NCBI GenBank assembly: GCA_038030265.1
Contig: CM075940.1
Span: forward strand, 6,448,001 to 6,512,000
Direction: 5' to 3'
Source: Corythucha ciliata
Taxonomy: Eukaryota > Arthropoda > Insecta > Hemiptera > Tingidae
DNA length: 64,000 bases
Below are positions 21,801 to 34,800 of the stretch, in pieces. The first letter of the stretch is position 1. Each line of letters begins with the position of its first letter. The notes below the pieces were generated by a model that ran no database searches, had not been told where the DNA came from, and saw only the letters and a program-made list of their open reading frames with translations. Both the position numbers and the translations under genes were made by a program.

Positions 21801-24800
21801 TCAACTATTTCAATACTTTTAAGAACAGTCACAATCAAATACGTTTATGAGGAGGGTGATTCATTTCAAGATAACGGAGCTTCTCAAATTCAGACATTTG
21901 GTAGTGCTATGCTAGATCTTTACTGAAAGATTGCAATATTACATAATTTCCAGCTTCTAGTCTCACTCCCGAGTAATTTAACATGAAGATGTTTTCACTG
22001 TATTAATTTGTCGAGAGAATTCCACCCCTACACCCATTACACGATACTGTGTGTTGTTGCAAAATTATAATTCAGCTCGAACGCGTGGCCAGAATTATGT
22101 ATTGTACATAAATAAATATGTAAAAGTACGTTTAAGGAAGGGGAGGGAGAGGTCTCATTCCTTTTTTATTAGTGGAAAAGGAGGATGGAATTCGCCATTT
22201 CTCGCATTGATCTGGTATTAGTGCTTCACGTTGATAAGAATCTCATGAATTCCTCCATCTACATTTCACCCAGAAATTCTATCGAAAGGGAAAAGCGGAA
22301 TTTGATGGTAGAAGGAGAAAAATATTTACCTAGCCATTTTCTCGGTTTGTTTGCTTTCAGCGGTAGAGGATTCTTAGGTGCAAAGAATACTAGAAATGGA
22401 GGGCAGAATATTTTTAAATATACTTTATTTAAATACGTTTCAGGAAAATTCTAAGCGTCTGCTCATTCAATTTCCCGAAGTAAACGGTTATAAAAATCAA
22501 AAAACGCTTCTTTTTTTCTTCGTTTGGGTTGAATGAGTGAATCAATAGCTCTGTTGCCCCCCCCCCACCACAAACAATGGCAATCCAATGATTTATTGGA
22601 CTCGAAATGTAGCTTTTTAATGCATCATTGCTGCATTCGCCCTTGTCGGAGAATTCACGTCGAATTGCAGAGGACGATCAAGTACCCTTTCTAAATTCAA
22701 TTATGAAATAAAATCTAATAGACAGAGGATTGAGGACTGAGGAAATCAGATGCTTGAAATAAAATGTTATTTTTCTGTAGGGGAATGCATTACTCTTCAC
22801 GGGATTTAGCATTTTTTCGTTTTATCGATTTGTTCATGGAGGGTTTCGAAGGTAATTCATTGGATTTTTTGGAGGCTTAATTTGATGACCTCGCGGGGTT
22901 TAGATATAATGCTCAAGGATATAACATTGCAGAGTATTTTTTCGATATTCCGAAAAAAATGAATGTAGGGCAAGCACAAAGGGAAAAAGACAGTTAAATA
23001 ATGGAAGCACATTGTCCTTCTCAAGATACTGTCACGTATTTCTATTGCTCCATTATATGATCTAAAGCGTTTGTAGAGAGCTAAAGCAAAAGAACACCTT
23101 CAGAAGCACGTACGTCTTGTCACTATTTACACAGAAAAAAATTCTAATCTAAAATATATTTGCAAGGCTGCCAAGGGCTGTGAAAATCACAGAGAAGAAC
23201 AATGTGACTTTTAATGATTGTTCCTATTCGCGCCTAAGTAGTTTCATATCCTGGAAAGAAGAGCACCCAACATGCTCCTTTATTGAATAAATACATTTCG
23301 CTTCAAGTTATATTTCTAGGAGCACACAGCTCACAGTCTACTTCAAACCATTCAGAGAAACAATTAAAAAAAGAGTTTACTGTGGAAGCTTTCAAACCTT
23401 TTCCCCCTCCCCTTCTTCATCCTACAACCCGAGGGAAGATAAAGTAGTGAATGTCTCGTCCCATTATTTGATTCATAAGCAGCACCATGGAAGCTTCCAT
23501 AGCTGAAACAATGGAAAACCCAGTTAATGAACGCATTAAGGTAGGATTGAAAGCCACGTAGCATCCTGAGCTATTCATCATGGCTCGTCATACACAGAGG
23601 CTCTGTATACGCCGACATGCCTGCCTCACATGCCCACTCCAACGAGTAAAAGGAGTTATATAGCAGGTTGTGAAGTAATTTAATTTAGCCTTATAGCGTC
23701 GAATTAGCCTAGCCTCAAATATTATTTAGAAGGCGGATGGGATTTAAATAAAATTCAAGATTTACAAATTGTGGGAATAAGGATGAAGGGATAGTCGTGA
23801 AATTTAGCTCCTTTCAATATTAAATGAAAAACAAGTTGATAAACATAAATATTTCATTGGACGAAAGTAGGTGTACTCTTGAGAAGATTAATTTTTCAGT
23901 ACTTTGATGGATATTGTCAAAACATACCCGAAACGAGCTTTCCCAAGCTTATAATAATAACACCCCACCCCCCTCAATCACACTTAAGTGTATTCAAGTT
24001 AACCTAAAACTTCATTTGACCAGTAAATATTTTCTAAAAACATCGTTTAATTGGCTCCGAACATCAAAGCACTTACAAGTAAAGCGCCATCGATCCCATT
24101 AACCCTATAGCGTTTTCCTACACAAGGAAGGGAATGGGAATTTCTCTCTTTTTTTTCTATGCTGCTTTCTGAACAATTTAAACATCCGTGCTCAAGCCCC
24201 CCCCCCCCTATGTTAAATTCTCAGATTAAGAAAAGGGAATATGCAGAAACTTCGTTATAAAAGTTTCATCGAAGCGGAAGTTTCAGGATGGATTTTATGT
24301 TCTGAAACAATATCGAACTCCACACCTCTGGTAGGATTAATTAATGTTATTTCAACATGTGTATTAAATGCTAATTGGTCTTCATTTCGCTATTTACAAT
24401 TGTGATGACGAATTTTTGCGGAGCGTTTATATGTACGATAAGGCAACAAATTGAAGGTCTTCATCAATAAAAAATTGCGTTGTGCGTGCCCTCACGGAAA
24501 GGACGACTGCACAAGTCACAGCTGGGCAGTATTTCAATTACGCCGTACAGCACAGCGTGCTGTACAGCCAGTTTACACAGAGTAAAGGGGGGGGGGGATA
24601 CTTTTCCCGTTTATGAAGACAAAATTGCCGTTGATTGCAGTGTGGTGAAATCTTTGCATTCTGAGACATCCGAAACAGAAATCAGAACTCCGGAGCAAAT
24701 TTTCCAAGTTTCCGCACGCAGTTTCTGGTATATAATTGACAGTTTTTGACCTGAAAATTCTGATTGCATACTTGCACACTTTCAAGAACGAAACAGGTGG

Positions 24801-24879
24801 GGGGGGGGAGACTTGGCGATTCCATTGCTGAATTACAAGTTTGTAGAGAATATTAATCTTTTGCATTGTGGACAGTCAA
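21801..24879. other. No gene recognised
   Basis: AT-rich DNA with C/G tracts near 22557, 24199, 24587 and 24798 and a GTACAGCAC/GTGCTGTAC hairpin near 24543-24565. Frames at 22185-22454 and 24480-24866 carry no recognisable motif. Confidence 0.45.
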
Positions 24880-25450
24880 TTTCTAAGCTTTAGTCCCAAA
24901 AATTTGGTTATTTCTTTAAACAAAAAAATTTGGTTTTTTCTTTTAATGGTTTCTTTACTGGTAGAATGGCTTAGCTTCTAACCTAAAAATTTAAACTTTT
25001 CTGGTTAAAAAAAAACTGATTTTAGAACTAACTTGGCAGTTAACAGGCCTAACAGCGCGCCTGGATGGTGTAATGGATACAATGCTCGCTTCGCAACTCA
25101 GTGGGCCTGGGTTCAAATCCAGCCATTGCCCATTACACTATAGGCTGCGGCGAGCTGTGACACGGCACACTCGGCTTCGTGCGGGCGTTCCCGGCGATGT
25201 GCGTTCAACAATCCGCGCACCGACCGCAACGGCCGCGTAGTACGGGTGTGAAGTGCACAGTTAGATCTGGGTATGGCGTAGGAGCCCAAGGGAGGCTTAG
25301 GCGCCTGCCGGGTTCAAAGCCCGGCGCCCCCGACAAAAAAAAACCAGGCCTAACATTGTTGGGGATCCGGCACTTTCGCAAAAACTAATTTCGCGGGTTT
25401 GGCTCTTTCGGAAACAAAATTCTGTGGGCTTGGATCATTTTGAGACCCAT
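24880..25450. repeat. Degenerate repeat patch split by a SINE
   Basis: AAAAATTTGGTT(A/T)TTTC words at 24898-24945 and AAACTAATTTCGCGGGTTTG / AAACAAAATTCTGTGGGCTTG words at 25380-25425 belong to one diverged array. The SINE at 25055-25344 has inserted into it. Confidence 0.5.
25055..25344 (+). mobile_element. SINE with two tRNA-type promoter units
   Basis: A 290-bp GC-rich unit is flanked by the 11-bp duplication CAGGCCTAACA (25044-25054 and 25345-25355) and ends in an A-rich tail, as expected for LINE-mobilised SINEs. The first tRNA-like unit has A box TGGTGTAATGG (25066-25076) and B box GGTTCAAATCC (25110-25120). The second, about 200 bp on, has A box TGGCGTAGGAG (25274-25284) and B box GGTTCAAAGCC (25311-25321), with a perfect T-stem CCGGG/CCCGG. 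All four boxes match the eukaryotic Pol III consensus. The first unit's TAATGGATA loop is reminiscent of tRNA-Arg, which is only an impression. The clean duplication and intact boxes suggest a recent insertion. Confidence 0.85.
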
Positions 25451-28099
25451 TCGGATCAAGAGAGAGAGAAACCGCTCCCTAACTATATAGCCACCCCTTT
25501 ACTGCGCCCGTGACTTTGACATTTATTATACAAAAAAATTGTCAGAGAACCACCATGTGAAGAGAGAAAAAGATAACATTTCCCTAAAGAGTATAATTAC
25601 GAGCTAATGCCTAGCCTCAAAGGCGCGGAAGCAAGCCGAACCCCCTCCCCCACTATTCAACCACCAGGACTTTAACGAACCAACAAGGCTAATAATACAA
25701 ATCAGATTAAAAACAAAGTTTTAGCGAACAACTGCAAGTTGCAGTGTCTGAGGTTTGAAGACTAGGGCAAAGTAATATTGCCCCTTCTTTAACCAGGACA
25801 AACTCAGGAGCGGTAGACGTTACCTCTTTTTGTTTTCTTCTTTTTTTTCAAGCATGGCAAATAGCTTTGGATTCCTCCTCCCGCTCTCTTTCTCTCTCAC
25901 GCTCCCTCTTGTTTGTAAGAAGACAATAAAAAGCTTTTACCCTGCGAAATACCGACTTTTTGACCCTCAAAAACACTTCTTATCTTCTTTTTTTTAACCC
26001 GCTCTCCTATTCTCCGAGGTTTCCCGTTCTAAAACTCATCTCCGCACTAACTAAGTCATCAAGGAGGGCATTCGGTGTCGCGGAATTTTTTCACTTGTGA
26101 TGGTGGGGGAGAACTCCCGGAAACGGTAAAACGGAGTGATCCGACTCAACTGATTCGAAGAAAATGAAGCATTTCTAACGTGGTAGGGGGCTTAGTTCGC
26201 ATCCAGGAAAAAAGGTCGATGACGCTCCTCGATTTCGGTTTTTTTTTTTCATTTGAAGATTGCACACGAGTTCGACAGCTTCATTTTATGAATGGAAATG
26301 GCGAGTGGGTAGACGGGAAGGCGGGAGGAGTCTGGAAAGTAGTACGCCTCGTGTTAAGAAGTAAACTTGGAACGCATCGATTAAATTAAAGTATATTTCT
26401 TGGAATCACGCAGCTCATGCAAAAATGTGTTCTTATAAGTTGACAAAAGGTTCCCAGAGAATTCATTTTACTTTGCTATTCCACAAACTTTTATTTGAAG
26501 GTTTTCCTTTTTTTCACATCATAAATCACACAACTTCAGGAAGCCTTTCAATATTATTTATTAGGTTGCACAGAACCTTTTATTTGTACGAAACAACTTT
26601 CACCGAACCTGGCTTCTCCCCATACAGATTTAATTGTCCCTCAAAAACTTCACACACGTGAAAAGTTATCTTTATGGGTGCGTATGAGGTAGAGGGGGGT
26701 GAGGAGTATGTCCTGTCTGACACTATCGCGCTGACAACGTAGACCAAGATATCAAAATTCGTCACTTTTGAAACTATGAACTCGTTTAAAATTGAAACAA
26801 GTTTTGTCGGGCTCCTAGTGAGAATTTTAGTAGAGCGTGGAAGCATGGACTCAAGTGCACTAACAGTCGTGACGTTATTTTACTTGAGCGTGTCAAAGAG
26901 TATTTACTTTTCCCAACTGCTCTCCTTCTAGTATGATGGAGTGGGAGGGGGAGGTGAATGAGTCGCCGGCTAAATTGGAAATGGGAGGGGGGGGGCTGAA
27001 GCACGGATCAAATTTTCAAGCGGTGATTGAAAGGGAAAAAATTAATCTCCCACTTTTCATCTCAGGTTATTGGGCCTTCCCGTCGTATCATGTTGAAATT
27101 GTTATTGTCTGTCACTATGGGATTTTTTTTTCTCGAGTTATTCAGAACTTTGTTTCTGCGGTTTCTATTGATGTTGATGGAGGGGCTGTTGTTTGCTCAA
27201 CAAAATGTTTCAATAATATGTAATAAGAAAAAGTACAAAAAAAAACAAAACAAAACAGAGCGAAAAAATAGGCCTGTAAGGGAATGGATAATTACAAGTG
27301 AAATAGCTTTCGCGTGTTAAAAGTGATTATTGGAAGACCCCGTAAATCTATTGACCGATTACCCAGCCCCTGCAAAAAAAACTATCATCCGCGATGAACC
27401 GTGATAAGGCGAGAATAGTTCTTTTTTTTTCTGTGCCGTTTTCATTACAAGTAAACGCACTTGAGAATTTTGTAATGTTTTCTTCGAAACTTGGCGTTTA
27501 AAAGAGACGAGTTACTGACCGGATGCGGCGAAACTTGCGTGCAATTTTTGGGTACAATGCTCAAGTATTGACTGCATCACTATATCTATGTCATGAGAAT
27601 GAGCCTGGTATATGATGGCTCCGGGCACACCACCCTCTGAACGTTTTCAGAGTAACCCGCCCATTGTTAAATTTAACTCATTATAAGCCCTCCCCGAATC
27701 AGCCAGTTAATTAAGAAAGCAACGACACAGCTCTGACACGTGAAATGAAACTGTCAAAAGTTGACGTCTTCGACTTATTGCACATCTTGTCACTCTCACA
27801 TGTTTTCCCCTTTCACCTGACTCGTTCGCTCTCTGTCAACTAAGCGCAATGCAAGGAAATTATTTTGTGAAACATTTCTCGTTGAAAAATCCCCTTTTGT
27901 GTTTTGTTATTCTCATCTCACTAATTGGCATCCAGTAAAAGACGAGCGCATCAGCGTCTCCAGTTTTATGTTCCCTTGTCTCTTTAAACAAAATTATGAA
28001 GGATGAGAAGTCCGGATCTGATTTTGTCATGTTGTTAAACATTTCTATGAACTGAATATTTTGAGATTTCAAACATTTCAATTCATCATCTCATTCAAT
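25451..28099. other. No gene recognised
   Basis: AT-rich DNA with purine-rich patches and G tracts (e.g. 26986). Frames at 26180-27320 show no recognisable motif or splice support. Confidence 0.45.
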
Positions 28100-28400
28100 G
28101 ACCTAATTTTCGGGGTTTGACTACTTAAAAATAAATTCGCGGTGTATGAACATGACCCTATTGTTTAAACACGAGTTTGATTATTGAAAACCAAAATTTC
28201 ACGGATTTGTCTTCAGGAAACAAAAATTTCGGTGGATTTAGCTATCTCAGCAGCCAAATTGAATTAGGGGCTGTGGGAAAGGGGTGCTATTATTTAAAAA
28301 AATAATTTCGGGGCTTTCCCTCTTACAAAAACAAAATTTCACGACCCTGGCTCATTCTAAAATCCAATTTCTCAGGTTTGTCACAGTTTTACACAATTTA
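28100..28400. repeat. Degenerate repeat patch (AAAATTTCACGG / GGCT words)
   Basis: AACCAAAATTTCACGGATTTG, AACAAAAATTTCGGTGGATTT, and AACAAAATTTCACGACCCTGG-type words recur about every 35-45 bp. The downstream 110-codon frame (28284-28616) starts inside this array and is not recognised as a protein. Confidence 0.5.
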
Positions 28401-30234
28401 AAAAAATATAAAGCAAGGGGCAAGATGTGTCTCGGGTTGACTTTGCCAGAGTTACGGAGCATAATTAGCCAATCCGGGACTGCGCGAGGGACGGTTGGCT
28501 TGGCAACCTGTTCACTCGTAAACACCTACCAAGAACAGAAACCTTCAAGCTTCTATTCAGGGTCAGGGCCAACAGAAACTAATGAAACGACATATAAAGA
28601 AAAACTTGCCACGTGAGTGGTAACCAGGAAAGAACCCCTCCTCCCCCCCCCATCACGTCCACAGCTGTTGGCATGATGAAGGCGACATCAAAGTACTTCC
28701 CACCTACTCGTATACTTAAACGTGCTGTTCTTTGATTCACGGTCATGATTGCTTAGGACACCCCTTCCTGAGACAATGATGAAGCGGGACGGGAAACCGG
28801 ATGAGACGAAGGGACTTCCCGAGTAGCCACCCTCGGCATTCTACACGCTTTCTTCTTGGGAAGAAAAATACGTTATAAAATGATTAAAATTCAAGCGAAA
28901 ATAATTGGTCCGACTAAATATTAAAAGATGTTCAACTCTTTCTTTTCCTGACTGCAAGATTTATTAAACTAACAACAGAGTTTTCCTCTTTTCGGGGTCG
29001 GTACACAAAGGGTGTCTGTCAATGGTTCCTTTCACGGATAATAAAGCCTCCAGTTGTGCAAATATTGATAACGTTTTTAATTAGTGAAAAACTTTAATTA
29101 CTTAAATTATTTCCTCTTGAGAAGTACATTTCTCCCAAAATTAATGAAACTCAAGGAAACACGAGCTAAAAAATTAAGATTTAGTTCAGTAAGACGCCTT
29201 TACTACTCGAGGACTTCCAAGTGATAAAAAAAATAGAAGGGATTTTACTGCTCGTATAATGTTAGAAAACTAGAGCTTTTTTTTCATAAAAAAAAGGTTA
29301 GCTCAGTCCTGTTGCCATGGCATTGTCACTTCAACGGAAACTCTCGATTAATCCTCGTTAATTTGAAATGAGGTACATTACATTTTCTGTGAGAAAAATT
29401 GAGGAGGTCATACAAAACAAAAAGTTTATCTGAACTTGATCCGAGTAACGGACGGAAAATCCTCGTTACATAAATGAATTTAAATAACGATGCGTCCGCT
29501 CACGCTTCTTTCTCTACGGGTTTGCGCTGGTATTTTTAAGTAATAACTCTAAATAAATACACATTGGCTGGTACAAAACAATGGGAAACAAGCAACCGTC
29601 ACGCATTCGATACAGCTGAACAAAATGACAGGGGAAAGGGGAAGGCTAATATAATTCAATTTCAAAGCGTCCACCGCACCACCCTTGGTCGAGGAATCGA
29701 TTTAAAGATAGAAACACAGACGTATATTAATATATTTTTCAAAATGTATGAGAGAGTAAACCTGCTTTGCCGAGGGGAAAACAGTGGGTAAAGGGTGGAA
29801 ATCCTTCATGTCTGTCTTTTCTACTTTCTGTCCAGTTGCGATCAAATCATTTTTTATATGCCAAGGAAGTGCCGTAAAAGTGCTTCTATGAAAAAAAGGC
29901 TTCTTGTACTAACATGCAAACACGAAAACAACTTTATAAGTAGACATAGTGTAATATAACGGCCCTGGAAGAAGGAAAACAGTTGTTTTTCTTTTTAAGG
30001 GGCTCACACCCCACTTCCCAGCTATGTTCGTAACAAGCGTTTAATAGATCTAATATACAGATGGTATTAGGCAATGAGACTCTCAATTTTTGAGCACAAT
30101 AGAACCAGCGGTTTGGCAGATAATTATCAAAAATGGGAGAACTTTCAACTGGCCATGTGAGAGATATCTCTCGAAATACTCAACGGATTTCGATCGATGC
30201 TCAAGAGTTTCGACTTGAGGCTGTCTTTAAGGGT

Positions 30235-30300
30235 AATCTTTACGACAAGTGGGCAAGTGAGACAGAAAACGATGGATTCCATTTTACTTCTCAAACCCGC
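30235..30300 (+). repeat. Dispersed repeat shared with 15.84 kb
   Basis: The diverged second copy of the unit at 15841-15902, with ACGACAAGTGGGCAAGTGAG and a trailing ACTTCTCAAACCC. Function is unknown. Confidence 0.5.
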
Positions 30301-31500
30301 GGATATGGATAGAATTTAAATTTCCTACGACCAAATCGCTTGGTGGAAGATTAGAATTTGAGCTATCGAGCCCTTTTGGGGGTTTTTAAATTTCAATTAA
30401 TTATTAGCAAATCAACTTTGAAAAATAAAATAAAATCAATTGTTCGAGCTAATAGCGCCCTGTAGATGGATTTTGTGTTTTCAAAACCGTCATCAGGTCT
30501 GAAATCCGATCAGTAGATCAATCGTAATCAGTAATTTTGACGATTAGAATAATGTTTTACGAACGTCTAATAGTCTTGCCTACCCCCGCCTGCAACCACC
30601 CAAAGCCTCTGTCGCATGATTCCCGCTTCTTCCTATCCTAACCCCACAGCCCCCATTTACCAAAGCTGAAGTGTTTTCTTTCGGTCCTCTCGAAAATCTT
30701 TCCCTCCCGAACCATTGCAATTCGTCTTGAAGAAACTTTTTGCGAAAATGCATAAGGAGCAGCCCGATGAGAGTGCCCTCCTCCCCCTTCATTATTCATT
30801 ACGCCTTTCCAATAAAATAAAATGAAATAAAACACAAAAAAACTATCTTCACGCAGCAAGATGAGGCGTTTTTTTGGAAGTTTACTTGTTGACGCTGCAA
30901 CATGGGGAAGGGAACTCAGAACTCAGTTTACTCGTGCTGTAGAGTTTTCTTAGAGCAAGAGACTCGGTTGTGCATGACGAAAAATATCTTATTATAGTGG
31001 GAGATCGGCAATTCGAAGATAATCTCGAAGAGTAGGCATTTTAAATCCTCACTACGGGAAATTTAGAGTTCGTTGGTCGAGGAACCGTTGAGAGGGAAAA
31101 GGTGAGGCTGAGGCCACCGAGGTCAAGAGGGTGACTGAGACAACCCCCTCGGAGAAAACACGCCAATCGGAATATCCGCTCAGAAACCGTCGTCTACTAA
31201 AATACTCAACGGATTTTTTTATTTTCTCAGCCCCATACCTCTAAAAGTATGCATAAAAAATCAGGAGACTTCTAAATTGTGGATACGTGAATAAATCCGG
31301 CGCACTTGTCACGTCGATTATTACTATAGAATGAGGCAGGCACTTTGACGTGGGATGGGAGAGTGGAACGCGTTCCTAAATTTTTCACATTCAGCCCGCC
31401 TCCGCATTTAAGAGGGAGAGTTACGCACACATGATTTCTCGATCACTCCTCGCCTACATTTTCACATGGTGCGTCATTTAAATTTGTTGGAGGGGAGCGT

Positions 31501-31522
31501 TTATTATTATTATTATTATTTT
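31501..31522 (+). repeat. (TTA)n microsatellite
   Basis: Seven TTA units, followed by T-rich sequence, just outside the 3' end of the minus-strand LINE. Confidence 0.9.
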
Positions 31523-31883
31523 ATTTTAATTTTTTATTTTATTTATTTTTTTTAAGGCTCAACTGGTACGTCTATTTGACCTCTACGTGAGTACTATATT
31601 ATTCGATACTTATTACAAAAGCAAAACAAAAAAAAATGTATCTCAAGCTATGCTTTTTCTTTCTTTCAGGAAGCTTCATACTCTTCATGTTTTTTTCACA
31701 ATGTATGTACTTCATTCATGTAAGCCATACTCAGAATTCATTATTTCGTATTCTTTGTTGATTCTTTATAAATATAAACTACAATACAATACAAGACGGA
31801 CAGGCCCAGTTCAACATTGGGCTTTCATTCCCACGGAGGGGCTGACATCCCTTTCCACTGGTACATAGTGGGAAGGACGATTT

Positions 31884-34800
31884 CTAAGCCCTCAAGGAGC
31901 TCCATAGCGCGCACTCTAAATGGCGTTGGCCGACTTGGTTGATATCTATATTCCCTCGGGGGGAGTCGCTTGGAAAAACTACTTCTTCAAGCGCGTTGTC
32001 TTCCGTTTCCCAAATCTTTAACAACTGCACCAACGTAAGTTGGTTTCTGCAATGACCCAAGGGTAGAATTCCCGTGAGCACGTCCAGGCTTATTGACGGG
32101 GTGGTGCGAAAAGCACCTGTCACCGTCACCAACCCCATCCTTTTGGATGCTATCGAGCTTCCTCATCTGTGTTTTCCTGGCCGACGCATAGACCGAGCAC
32201 CCATGTTCCATCCAAAATACTACAAAGAGCTTTGAAGGTATTGAGAACTCTCCGATATTTCACCACAGTTTCATCAATGGTGCTCGCCAGTACAGTTGTC
32301 GATCAATTGTCACGCCGAGAAATCGAGTGGTATTTGTATAAGCGATTTCATCGTCGTTTAGAAATAATCTTGGGGTGTTATGAGCTCGGCAGAGGTGCAT
32401 TGCTTTGGTTTTATCCGGTGAAATCCGGAAGCCAAGTCATTCCGCGTTACAATGAACGTGTTTAATAGCCGTTTGCATTACTTCTGAACAGTCTTCGTCA
32501 CCGTCAGTCTCAATAAGAACGGTGATGTCATCTACATAGAGGAAAACGTGGGCACGCTCAGGCAACCCTTCTGTTAGGTTTTCCAGGGCAATTAGGAACA
32601 GGATTATACTCAAGACAGAGCGCTGAGGTATTCCCGTCTCTAGGTTGTGTAGGTCAGATGTTGTGTTACCTACCAAAACTCAAAAGGTGCGCTTCTTTAA
32701 AAATGCCTGGATGTATGATGGGGGGCGTCCTCGAAATGTCTCCTTGTGGTGTCATATGCCTTGGAGAGATCGAAGAAGATGGCAAAAGCATGGCGACGCT
32801 GGACAAAACTGTTGCGGATCAGATGTTCGAAAGTTATTAGTTGGTCCTGTGTAGAGTGTCGCTGTCTAAATCCGGCTTGGTGTCGGTTCAACAATTGTCT
32901 TTGTTCCAGGATCCAAACGAGGCGTTTGCTGACCATGATTTCCATTATTTTACCCATGGTGTTAGTTAGGGTCGATGGTTTTCTGGTAGGGACTCGTCTT
33001 GTCCTTGATATTAGATTGGTATTACTAGGGCCTCGCGCTATTCTTCTAGGTAGTTTCCAGTGTCCCACATCGTGTTTATGATTTGAAGGAATTTAGTTAG
33101 CACGACAGGCGATAGTTCTCTGAGGAATCAGTACGGAATAGTGTAGTGGAGAGGAATCATTGGTTGATTTGAGGGCATTCTGAAGTTCTAAAAGAGAAAA
33201 GGGGACATTGTATGAGGTGGTCGTATCATCGGTGGGTGAGAAGGGGACGAATTCAGATTCGGTGAAGGTTGATTGTTCCCGGAAAGCCACTGTGTAAGAA
33301 GTGTTGCTAGAGATTGAGGAGAAGTGAGGCGCTAGTGAGTTGGCTAAAGTGGAAGGATCATTTACGAATCCATTTGGAAATGGTGGAATAGGTATATGCG
33401 TCTTCGAGCCACGCCCAGTGAACGATTTGATTCGTTGCTATACGTAACCCAAATCGGTATTGGAATTGATTTGTAAACCGGCGGATTTACCTACGGCCGG
33501 TTACTACGCAGTCCAAAACGACTGCTTCGAGATATTGTGAGAGTGAACGAGAGGGATAAATCAGAGGAAGGAAACTTTTGCTTGCTTTAACACACAACGT
33601 TAATTTTAATTTATTTAAATCACAACTTATTAAAAATGGACAATTACAAATCAATCAGACAATGGGTTTTTTATCATTCTTCCTTCCCGGCTACTAAACT
33701 TCGGAAACTTTCTGTACTCACATGAATCCCCCCGCTAGGCCCGAGGCCTGCCGACCGTGAAGACGGTCCGGACGTCTACTCGACTCAGTAATCACTGACT
33801 GTCCGATCTCGAAGAAGTTGCTCTATAACAAAGCTCTCTCCATATCTGACAAGGTTCAATGCTTTCCGTCCTAATTCCCTCTTTTCTGTAAACCATTCCA
33901 TCTAATCTCCATCCCTTGTCTGAACCCTTCAGTTTTGTATGCGTTCTTTAAAAATATAATACAGTGATTCATTCTCGATTCCCATACCCTTTGCCCTTAC
34001 TATCTATAGGGTACTGCATTATTTTCACAAAATCTACAGTTCTTCAACTCCGCATGAATCATATTTGAAGCTCTCCTTAAACTAATAATTAATAAGTCCT
34101 ATTTACACTGGTCCATTTTCCGCCCTGTCACAGATTGACTCGATAAAGGTTGCGTAAGAGTTCTTTTTGGCCAGTCGAATGACAGCGCACTCTCTGGATT
34201 GGCATATCTTGAAGTGGTTGAGGTTTGAAGTGCTCATGTTTTGTCTAAACTTTCGTAGAGCGGACTGAGTTTGTCGATGAATTTGCTTACAGTCTGAATT
34301 CCACCATGGAACTGGACGGCTTAATTCCTCCTTTTCGAGGCACAGAGGCTTCAGCAGCTAACAAGATTTTAGTTATGAGCTGTGAAGGGTCCAAATCAGC
34401 ATTCATCGTGGAGTGATTTAAGAAGTCTTGGAAATGTACCCAGTCCGCATTGCCCAAGTCCCATCGAGGTTGTGTTTACCGTTCGTATAAGGCAGTGTTG
34501 GTTGAGAGCACAATGGGAAAGTGGTCACTTAAATGAATGTGGTAGAGGGTTTTCCTGTTGAAGAAGGATGAAAGTTCCGGTTTGGTTATAGTTAAATCAA
34601 TGGCGCTTAATGAGCCTGATCGTAATGTAAGGTGTGTCGGGTTACCAGTGTTCAGGATCACCAGGTCGTGAATATCGAAAATGTCTCCAAGTCTGTCCAC
34701 GCAAGTCGGTGGCCTCACTGCCCCACGCAGTGTTATGGACGTTAAAATTGCTGAACAAAGCAAAAGAACGTGGTAGCTGGTTGAGAAGGGTTTCAACTCG

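Larger units (their letters stand above)
28401..31790. other. No gene recognised
   Basis: AT-rich intergenic DNA. Overlapping minus frames at 30580-30859 and a plus frame at 29564-29791 carry no domain. It contains the dispersed repeat at 30235-30300 and the TTA microsatellite at 31501. Confidence 0.45.

Noticed and set aside
21542..21926. Two overlapping ~100-codon frames
   Set aside because: They arise from the phased ATGGC/TTGGCTCAT repeat and have no independent coding signal.
25055..25130. Possible functional tRNA gene
   Set aside because: A and B boxes are present, but the anticodon and acceptor stems do not pair properly and the unit is part of a SINE with a target duplication.
28284..28616. 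110-codon frame
   Set aside because: It starts within a degenerate repeat, and the rest shows no family motif or splice support; not annotated as a gene.
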